This document shows positions 24,875 to 29,906 of a DNA stretch of 29,906 nucleotides, one piece after another; positions within the stretch are counted from its first letter, which is position 1, and each line of letters opens with the position of its first letter. The notes beneath the pieces were generated by a model. It had not been told where the DNA came from. It did not search any database and worked only from the letters and a program-made list of their open reading frames with translations. The translations under genes and the position numbers were made by a program. Source of the stretch: a virus. The stretch lies in the IMG/VR virus record IMGVR_UViG_3300006869_000064, positions 1-29,906 of that record; one strand, given 5' to 3'.

Positions 24875-25223
24875 GTGCTACCCACTCCCTTAGGTAATAA
24901 CGTCTACTTCTCTTGCCTTTGCCGACAGCCACGAGGTCGTAGCCTCGTTGTCTCAATTTCCACCAGACGTTTGACGGCTTGCGCCACCAGAACCCCATCG
25001 TTCGCAGGTCATCTACGGTCAGACCGACGCCGGTTTGCAGAACGCCTACGATGCTATCGAGACAGTCGCTGGTGCCTTCGACCCGTGCTATCTCGTAAGA
25101 CAGCTTGTCTCTGAACGCGCCGAACCGGCGGTCACGAAACGCTTTCTCTACAGCCCAGTCGTGGACATCGTAGAGAGCGTCAAAGTGCGGAACTGCACCG
25201 CAATCGGCCTTGAATATCATCAT
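24858..25223 (-). CDS. small protein with winged-helix-like C-terminus
   Basis: The 121-residue form starts at ATG 25223 (a second ATG follows at 25220) and overlaps the helicase gene by 44 bases; the ribosome binding site is weak. The N-terminal half is acidic and aromatic (FDALYDVHDWAVEKAFRDRR). Residues 66-115 read like a winged helix: GLTVDDLRTMGF, then KPSNVWWKLRQRGYDLVAV as the likely recognition helix, and GKRSRRYYLREW as the basic wing. A DNA-binding role at the fork or in regulation is plausible. I do not recognise a named family. It sits between helicase and polymerase and overlaps both. Confidence 0.7.
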   Translation of the reverse strand: MMIFKADCGAVPHFDALYDVHDWAVEKAFRDRRFGAFRDKLSYEIARVEGTSDCLDSIVGVLQTGVGLTVDDLRTMGFWWRKPSNVWWKLRQRGYDLVAVGKGKRSRRYYLREWVAHGASC

Positions 25224-26814
25224 AAAGAAGGGTGCCAGCAGAACCGACATCGCCCGACATTCGGTTTTTCAGTACCGTTAGATCGACCGCGCCCCGAACA
25301 ACGTCGCCTGCTTCGTCCTTACTTTTGTCAATCGCTATAACTGCGTCACTAAGCTGAGCGATTGCGCCAGTGCCGCGAATGTCCGACAGCCGCACTTGTG
25401 CTGAGCCGTCGCTGTGGTCGCCGTGTGTCGGCTTACGTGTATGACTAACAAGAATTACACTCACACCACACGCATCAACGATCTGCGTTCGTATGGCCGT
25501 AGTGAGGGCATCAATCGACTGTCGCTCACTCAAGACACCCCCGCCGCTCATGGGCAGGGTGCTGGCAATCGTGATGTGATCAAGAATAATGTAGTCGCAG
25601 TTTACGCCGTTGGCCAAATACGTCATGCGGCGCAGTAGGTCCTCGTTACTTACAGAACCAAAGTGATCGTAGGTGTAGAAGGTGTCTGGCTCGAACAGCT
25701 CTTTGGCTGCTGCAACCTGCTCGCTGACACTGAACGCACTGTTGGGCCTGAGCAAATTTGTCTTGAGGTGAATGCTCAGCAGCCGCCGCAGTGCGTGCTC
25801 GCTCCGCTCTTCAAGAAACATAAGACCGACACGCTTGCCGTGCGTAACTTTAAGGTCAATGCACAGGTGGCCGACCAGCGTGCTCTTGCCGACGCCCGTG
25901 CCTGCAACAATCGTCCACATCTCGTTATTGCGGTAGCCACCTAGCCGCTCACTCAACCGCTCAAACATAATCGGCAGACCGTAATCGACCGGCTTCTCTA
26001 AGCTCGGGATTAGGTCGTGCATGTCGTGAATGTTCTCAGGTCGCCAGCGCGTTGCGCCCGCAACAAAGTCGCTGACACTCAAGCCCTTCTCGTGCACGTC
26101 GCAAGCATCTTTGCACTCGTCTGGCCATTTAACGACGCTGACAGGCATGGCGTCCATTGCTGTACCAAGCGCTGTCGCTAGCTGGTCAGTTGCATCCTTG
26201 CCGGGGCCATCCGTATCGCCAGCCAGTATCACTTCTGACCACCCGTGCAAGTAGTCCCAGTGCCTGTGCAATACGTGGCCCACACTGCTAGCGCCACCGG
26301 GCAGGCTGACCACGTGGTACTTGTCGAGCGGTAGGTTTGTAGCGACTACAAGACAATCGTACTCACCTTCAGTTATCACTAGCGCTTTCTTAGCGGTCGG
26401 CTTCTGCACAAACTGGCCGAACAGCGCTGGCTCGCTACCGTCACCCACCCAGCGTATCGTGTCTTTGTCGTCAGGCTTGCGGGTCTTTGTACCCTTCCAG
26501 ACACCTGCGCTGCTGAAGTAGTGGAACAGTGACAGGCCGTCGCTTGTTGTCTCGACCTCGTACCTCTTCAACGTGCCAAGATGATCAATGCGGCGAGACA
26601 CAATCTTTTGCACTGAGCCAGTTGGGCGACCAGACTTCGGGTGCTGCACTATAACCTCAGGGTTATAATCGAGCGGCTTAGTCCACGTGTGCTGCTTACA
26701 CGAGAAACAAAAGGTGTGGTCTTCATAGACACTAAGTGCGTCACTGCTGCCGCAATCCGGGCAAGGCTGGTGGGTCAGTAACGGCTTCTGCCGCTCGTCA
26801 TGTTGCGTTGTCAT
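25180..26814 (-). CDS. primase-helicase (T7 gp4-like)
   Basis: A single 544-residue protein primes lagging strands and unwinds the fork. In order: a zinc-binding domain with CPDC (Cys18, Cys21) and CFSC (Cys36, Cys39); the TOPRIM primase domain with ITEGEYD (Glu149) and AGDTDGPG (Asp200, Asp202); and the RecA-like helicase with Walker A AGTGVGKST (304-312), Walker B YIILD (408-412), VSHTRK (457-461) and a C-terminal arginine-finger region near Arg537/539. T7 gp4 has 566 residues and ends in an acidic tail with Phe that binds the polymerase; this one ends in SSAL without such a tail. ATG 26814 overlaps the endonuclease stop (ATGA); a longer frame reaching 26853 lies inside that gene. Confidence 0.95.
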   Translation of the reverse strand: MTTQHDERQKPLLTHQPCPDCGSSDALSVYEDHTFCFSCKQHTWTKPLDYNPEVIVQHPKSGRPTGSVQKIVSRRIDHLGTLKRYEVETTSDGLSLFHYFSSAGVWKGTKTRKPDDKDTIRWVGDGSEPALFGQFVQKPTAKKALVITEGEYDCLVVATNLPLDKYHVVSLPGGASSVGHVLHRHWDYLHGWSEVILAGDTDGPGKDATDQLATALGTAMDAMPVSVVKWPDECKDACDVHEKGLSVSDFVAGATRWRPENIHDMHDLIPSLEKPVDYGLPIMFERLSERLGGYRNNEMWTIVAGTGVGKSTLVGHLCIDLKVTHGKRVGLMFLEERSEHALRRLLSIHLKTNLLRPNSAFSVSEQVAAAKELFEPDTFYTYDHFGSVSNEDLLRRMTYLANGVNCDYIILDHITIASTLPMSGGGVLSERQSIDALTTAIRTQIVDACGVSVILVSHTRKPTHGDHSDGSAQVRLSDIRGTGAIAQLSDAVIAIDKSKDEAGDVVRGAVDLTVLKNRMSGDVGSAGTLLYDDIQGRLRCSSAL

Positions 26815-27281
26815 ATTTTCATCCATGCATCCGGCACGCGGCCTTCTGCCCATTTAAATTTGTGCTTGTCTGCCCACTGGCCCGCCGTCTTTTTCTGTCT
26901 ACCCGCCGATGTCTTTGCGTTAGAGAACAAAAACCTGATGTCTAGCTCTACGTGCTGCCTACAAACATGCAGCATTTTAGCCATACTGTCCCCGTCTAGG
27001 CGGCCCTTGGCCTCGACGTAGATCAAATGACCGTCTGCTCTGATCAGCACAAAGTCCGGTGAGTAGACGTGATGGGTGGCTGGTCGGGTCCACTGGATGC
27101 GGTCAATCATCCGCTCGTATCGGAACGAAATCTTGCGCTCGCACAGGTCCCGGGCAATCCGGTCTTCAAACTGTGACCGGAAGCCCTTAATGAGACCTTG
27201 CTGATCGTGCAGGTTGAGAGGGTTGTTGCTACGCCGCGCTCGCAAGCCCGCCGTCCTCTTCTTTCTTGTACGGGTTGTCAT
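26811..27281 (-). CDS. endonuclease I, Holliday-junction resolvase (T7 gp3-like)
   Basis: T7 endonuclease I resolves branched DNA and helps break down the host chromosome. The catalytic set is intact: GFRSQFEDR with Glu39 (T7 Glu20), YSPDFVL with Asp76 (T7 Asp55) and YVEAKG with Glu90 and Lys92 (T7 Glu65 and Lys67), followed by ELDIRFLFSN. The 156-residue form starting at ATG 27281 has a basic 30-residue N-terminal extension. A TTG at 27245, preceded by AAGAGGA at good spacing, would give a product closer to T7 in length (149) and is a serious alternative. Another TTG at 27320 is possible but unlikely. The gene starts inside the SSB-like gene and shares an ATGA junction with the helicase. Confidence 0.92.
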   Translation of the reverse strand: MTTRTRKKRTAGLRARRSNNPLNLHDQQGLIKGFRSQFEDRIARDLCERKISFRYERMIDRIQWTRPATHHVYSPDFVLIRADGHLIYVEAKGRLDGDSMAKMLHVCRQHVELDIRFLFSNAKTSAGRQKKTAGQWADKHKFKWAEGRVPDAWMKI

Positions 27282-27786
27282 TCGACGCACCGCCACCGGC
27301 TTCCTCAGTGTGCTCGACAAGCTTAATCACTTGGAACGACACGGGCTGGACTTGCATGTAGTGCTTGCCGCCGTACTCAGTGGTGCGCAGCTTGACAGTC
27401 GGGCGCACGATAGAGCCGTGACCCACTTCCCATGTCGGCTGCTGTAGGTCTGCGTCCCAGTTGAAAATCTTAGGCTGGCTGAAGTCCACGCCGTCCTTGA
27501 GGCGCTGGTCTCGTGCCGTGCGCAGCATCATCATCTGCTCGCCGAAGAGTTCCTGCGGCTTGACACGCAGCATTGGGTCAACACCCCAGCTCTCGTGCAG
27601 CATGTTCCAGTCGTTAGCGATCTCGTCCCACACCTGCATCGGCAGGCCAAAGGTCAGCTCGTACTTGCTGGTCGTCGCATCAGGCTGCGCTACTGCGTAC
27701 CACATTTGCTCGGCACGATTGCGGAGTAGGCGACAGCGCCCGAGTGTGAAGTTGCGCTCTTCAGAGGCTTTACTGAACGGTTTCAT
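27229..27786 (-). CDS. single-stranded DNA-binding protein (T7 gp2.5 position, OB-fold-like)
   Basis: From ATG 27786, with AAGGA about 9 bases upstream, the protein has 185 residues. The C-terminal half has the strand pattern common in podovirus SSBs: GHGSIVRPTVKLRTTEY, then HYMQVQPVSFQVIKLVE. Its place between the RNA polymerase block and endonuclease I is that of T7 gene 2.5, whose product coats single strands and coordinates polymerase and helicase. T7 gp2.5 is 232 residues and ends in an acidic tail with Phe. Here the tail (KKEEDGGLASAA) has only three acidic residues before a neutral end and no terminal aromatic. The reading frame stays open further upstream, inside the neighbouring gene. 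Sequence identity to gp2.5 is not obvious by eye. Confidence 0.72.
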   Translation of the reverse strand: MKPFSKASEERNFTLGRCRLLRNRAEQMWYAVAQPDATTSKYELTFGLPMQVWDEIANDWNMLHESWGVDPMLRVKPQELFGEQMMMLRTARDQRLKDGVDFSQPKIFNWDADLQQPTWEVGHGSIVRPTVKLRTTEYGGKHYMQVQPVSFQVIKLVEHTEEAGGGASNDNPYKKEEDGGLASAA

Positions 27787-28003
27787 TTGGAGTTTCCTTG
27801 AAGTGGAGTTGGAGAATATTGAACAGCTCTTCTGCTTCCTCATGATCCAGCTCGACTATCGAGCCACCATCTAGGAGCATCGAGACTTCCTCGACGGTCT
27901 CGCACTCGTCCAAGTCGTGCATGACGCCGATGTCGTAGAGGCTAAGAGTTCCGCTTGGAGTTAGCCCGAGAGCCAAGTCGTCGCTTAGTTGGTACAGGTG
28001 CAT
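27770..28003 (-). CDS. small acidic protein of unknown function
   Basis: The frame is open from 28093 to a stop at 27770; I place the start at ATG 28003 (77 residues), with ATG 27922 (50 residues) as an alternative. No start has a convincing ribosome binding site. The product is acidic (LDECETVEEV, ELDHEEAEEL) with an N-terminal strand-like part (LALGLTPSGTLSLYDI) and a C-terminal helix. It overlaps the four-Cys protein by 62 bases and the SSB-like gene by 17, in the dense style of this genome. T7-like early genes in this region often encode small inhibitors of host proteins, but nothing in the sequence shows a target. Confidence 0.55.
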   Translation of the reverse strand: MHLYQLSDDLALGLTPSGTLSLYDIGVMHDLDECETVEEVSMLLDGGSIVELDHEEAEELFNILQLHFKETPNETVQ

Positions 28004-28139
28004 GCTCGCCACATTTGTAATAGGGTGGGACATCCATAGATCGTGGGTATCGGCGACACTCATACTTGCCACTGATTGAGCGCTCGAAAGCATGAGCGCA
28101 GTTGTGACAAGCCGGGTCAGACTTGGAAGTAGCGGCCAC
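27942..28139 (-). CDS. four-cysteine mini-protein (probable zinc-binding)
   Basis: The 65-residue product has Cys11, Cys14, Cys28 and Cys43 in the arrangement CHNCAHAF, ECRRYP, YKCGEHAP. This is the same layout as many small phage proteins of the type CxxC...CRRxPP...WCGE, generally assumed to bind zinc. The C-terminus is basic (TKRRLGSRANSKRNS). The start is GTG 28139, with GAGGT at 8 bases, inside the last codons of the RNA polymerase gene. A second small gene overlaps its 3' part. Role unknown; nucleic-acid or protein binding is likely. Confidence 0.72.
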   Translation of the reverse strand: MAATSKSDPACHNCAHAFERSISGKYECRRYPRSMDVPPYYKCGEHAPVPTKRRLGSRANSKRNS

Positions 28140-29682
28140 TGTTCAGTACCTCTTCGATTTTGTGGGTGCCGTACTCAGGCAGGGGCGGAAGGTCATCAGC
28201 AAGCTGGCCTTGGAAGCACTCAGCAATTTGATGAAGGTGGTCAGGCTTGTACTGGTGCAGCCACGCTTGCTTCAGTGGCCCAAAGTGATCGAGCATGTCT
28301 TCAAGACAGGCAGCATGGACGCCAATGCTGTCGTGGATCAGGGAAACATTCGTGATGGGCTGCACGAGGTCACGTGCGTAGCTGACAACACGGCTCAAGT
28401 AGGCAGCTTCAAAGCTGTGGACGAACAGCGGCGGTACTTGTTGGCGCATCGCCCGCCCGTCCATTGTGTCTGTGTCATCCAGCACCACCGGCACGTACAC
28501 AGTCTGCCCGATGTGTGTCTGTATCTTGCGCGTGCGCTTCTGCCACTCAGCGCTGGCTACCGGGAAGCCACTCGGGCTAACCCAGCGCAGTACTACTTGC
28601 TCACGCGCAGCCTGTGCGGCTACCTCACCCAGCCACTTTTGCAGCGCGAACGGCTTGCTCATTAGCAGCTGTGCGGACTGCCAGAGACATTGGGTCAGAC
28701 ACAGACTGTAACGATAAAGGTCCGGGTACGGCGGCTGCATGTCGCCACGCTCGACTGCCCCAAAGACATGCTGGATCGTAGCGTTCTCGACGCTTCTGTG
28801 TCTTGCGCCGTAGCCCAACGGCATGACCACCCGCTTTGCATCGGCGCGCGTGATGCCCTTGCGGGCGACAGCATCAGCAACCTCAGTGCCGACAGTGCGT
28901 GCGAACGTGACAGCTAGCTCAGCGACCTTTGTGTACAAGTCGGGCGCTGTATCGTCGTCAGTCAGGTCAACGTGCGGAGCAAGTGTGTCGTCACGCATCA
29001 GTGCAGCGTAGTGTGCTGGCCCTGAGCACGTCTGGTCACGGTAGTGCACCATGTGATCGACGTAGCCTAGCCCGTGCGCGTGAAACTCGCTGAGCATTTG
29101 AGCTGCACGTAGCCGCATGAAGGGTGCCTCGCCGTGCATCCAGTCGTCGTGGCGCAGTGGCTCAGCGACACACCGGTCAGCCTGCTCGACTGTCAGTCCA
29201 TCGGGCCACAAGTCTGCGACCGTAGCCATCGCGTGCTCGACTGCCGTGTCGTTGGCAATCGGCATGCCTTCGGCAAAGTCCAGCATGCTCCGGTTTGTCT
29301 TGCTCGACTGCGGGCTGAGCGTAGGCTTGTAGTGCATGCGACCCGACTTGATCGTCTGCATTGGTAGCCACAGGCGACGGTCACGGTACTTCAAGGCATT
29401 CGCCAAGGCTGCACGCAGGCTTATCCGAGAGTGTCGGCTTGCGTTTTGGCTAGCGTGCCACTCGCGCAGCTCGTGCTTCATGCGCTTAGCTAGGTCTGGA
29501 TTGCGCCAGCTCGCCTCGTCCAGCGTCGGCTTGTCAATCGGCTTGCGGTAGTACGGAACGTCAAGGTCCCGCTGCACAGTTTCGTCAATGACACCAGCGA
29601 TCAGTGGGTTGCACTTGTAGGGTGTCAGTTGAGCGGCGTTGACAGCGTCCACAGCCATCGTGAGGTTTACATTATGCGACAT
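28117..29682 (-). CDS. T7-like RNA polymerase, separate catalytic-domain ORF
   Basis: This 521-residue protein contains the whole polymerase core of single-subunit phage RNA polymerases. Motif A is RDQTCSGPAHYAALMRD (Asp216 = T7 Asp537). Motif B is TRADAKRVVMPLGYG (Arg279, Lys283, Tyr291 = T7 Arg627, Lys631, Tyr639). Motif C is IHDSIG (His450, Asp451 = T7 His811, Asp812). LFVHSFEAAYL and an aromatic C-terminal end (YFQV, cf. T7 FAFA) follow the family. It aligns only from about T7 residue 315 onward. The missing N-terminal part is encoded upstream in another frame. An in-frame TAG at 29695-29697 separates it from any longer ORF. ATG 29682 is 9 bases after AGAGG; GTG 29691 is the alternative. 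The T7 DWRGR element is changed to IKSGR (111-115). Confidence 0.9.
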   Translation of the reverse strand: MSHNVNLTMAVDAVNAAQLTPYKCNPLIAGVIDETVQRDLDVPYYRKPIDKPTLDEASWRNPDLAKRMKHELREWHASQNASRHSRISLRAALANALKYRDRRLWLPMQTIKSGRMHYKPTLSPQSSKTNRSMLDFAEGMPIANDTAVEHAMATVADLWPDGLTVEQADRCVAEPLRHDDWMHGEAPFMRLRAAQMLSEFHAHGLGYVDHMVHYRDQTCSGPAHYAALMRDDTLAPHVDLTDDDTAPDLYTKVAELAVTFARTVGTEVADAVARKGITRADAKRVVMPLGYGARHRSVENATIQHVFGAVERGDMQPPYPDLYRYSLCLTQCLWQSAQLLMSKPFALQKWLGEVAAQAAREQVVLRWVSPSGFPVASAEWQKRTRKIQTHIGQTVYVPVVLDDTDTMDGRAMRQQVPPLFVHSFEAAYLSRVVSYARDLVQPITNVSLIHDSIGVHAACLEDMLDHFGPLKQAWLHQYKPDHLHQIAECFQGQLADDLPPLPEYGTHKIEEVLNSGRYFQV

Positions 29683-29906
29683 CGGAGACACCCTCTAACT
29701 CAGCGTGATCCGAACGTGTCCAGTCCTTACAGAACCCGTAAGCAGGAATGTCGTCGCTGTCGTAGCTACCGCCCCATAGGTGCCAGTCGCAGTCCCATGC
29801 TTTCGGTGGCACCACCATCGGCATAGGGAACCACGCCGCATCCACGAGCTGCTGCTGTAGTGCCTCGACACGATCACGGAACTGTGAGCTAGCAACGACA
29901 AGCGGC
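29672..29906 (-). CDS. T7-like RNA polymerase, N-terminal domain ORF (partial, runs off the window)
   Basis: Reading the minus strand from 29905 in the frame of codon CCG gives 77 residues ending at TAA 29672-29674. The segment FPMPMVVPPKAWDCDWHLWGG matches T7 RNA polymerase around residues 266-285 (CVVPPKPW, then GGGYW), the end of the N-terminal domain that forms the promoter-binding and RNA-exit surfaces. A helix with FRDRVEALQQQLVDAA precedes it, as in T7. The tail (YDSDDIPAYGFCKDWTRSDHAELEGVSDVA) has no T7 counterpart. The ORF overlaps the catalytic ORF by 11 bases in a different frame (+1). The 5' portion lies beyond the window. Confidence 0.8.
   Translation of the reverse strand, partial: PLVVASSQFRDRVEALQQQLVDAAWFPMPMVVPPKAWDCDWHLWGGSYDSDDIPAYGFCKDWTRSDHAELEGVSDVA
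29692..29696 (-). promoter_or_regulatory. ribosome binding site of the catalytic RNA polymerase ORF
   Basis: AGAGG stands 9 bases before ATG 29682 and inside the 3' end of the N-terminal ORF. It decides the start of the catalytic ORF and is the main argument that this is a real second cistron rather than a reading error. Confidence 0.7.

Noticed and set aside
29672-29697. Programmed +1 frameshift as the primary explanation of the broken RNA polymerase
   Set aside because: I saw no recognisable shift-prone codon pair in the window between the two stops, while a ribosome binding site and ATG for reinitiation are present; kept only as an alternative.
29695-29901. 68-residue minus-strand ORF just upstream of the RNA polymerase core in the same frame
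   Set aside because: Its product (Ser/Thr/Arg-rich) has no RNAP similarity, whereas the overlapping frame ending at 29672 carries the VVPPKAW signature; it is a shadow.

Overview
This window is about 30 kb of a T7-like podovirus genome (Autographivirus group). Every supported gene lies on the minus strand, so transcription runs from the right edge to the left edge. The gene order matches the T7 plan: single-subunit RNA polymerase, ssDNA-binding protein, endonuclease I, primase-helicase, family A DNA polymerase, 5'-3' exonuclease, portal, scaffold, capsid, tail tube A and B, internal virion proteins and tail fibre. The cobalamin-dependent ribonucleotide reductase (NrdJ), the DUF3310 protein and the short lysine-rich protein after the polymerase are typical of marine podoviruses. 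The nearest style I know is roseophages and other phages of marine Alphaproteobacteria; the host is an inference. No tRNA, integrase, repressor or CRISPR is visible, so a virulent lifestyle is likely. The terminase genes and the start of the early region lie outside the window.

Right part (29906-19832), early and DNA metabolism: the RNA polymerase is encoded in two overlapping reading frames. Its N-terminal part ends at 29672, and a separate catalytic ORF starts at 29682 with its own Shine-Dalgarno. Then come a four-Cys mini-protein, a small acidic protein, an SSB-like protein, Holliday-junction endonuclease I, primase-helicase, a winged-helix-like protein, DNA polymerase, a 45-residue basic protein, an exported Rap1a/Tai-like protein, the exonuclease, DUF3310, NrdJ and a small conserved-looking protein. 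These genes degrade and recycle host DNA, make deoxynucleotides and replicate the phage genome.

Middle (19832-15071), head and lysis: a proline-rich protein, portal and scaffold come first. A complete lysis cassette follows (membrane-anchored GH24-type endolysin and a nested i-spanin/o-spanin pair), and only then the major capsid gene. A strong hairpin with a TACG tetraloop sits just after the capsid gene, where T7 has its late terminator.

Left part (15070-1), tail and internal core: tail tubular proteins A and B, a gp13-like protein, a gp14-like internal protein, two very long internal virion proteins (1405 and 1160 residues), the tail fibre with internal sequence repeats, and a small beta-rich protein of unknown role.

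Packing is extremely tight. Most neighbours overlap by 1-60 bases (ATGA, TAATG or TGATG junctions), and only two spacers reach 60 bases, both flanking the capsid gene. The most interesting points are the split RNA polymerase, the lysis cassette placed between scaffold and capsid, the exported Rap1a/Tai-like protein inside the replication block, and the coordinated loss of T7-style replisome contact tails.
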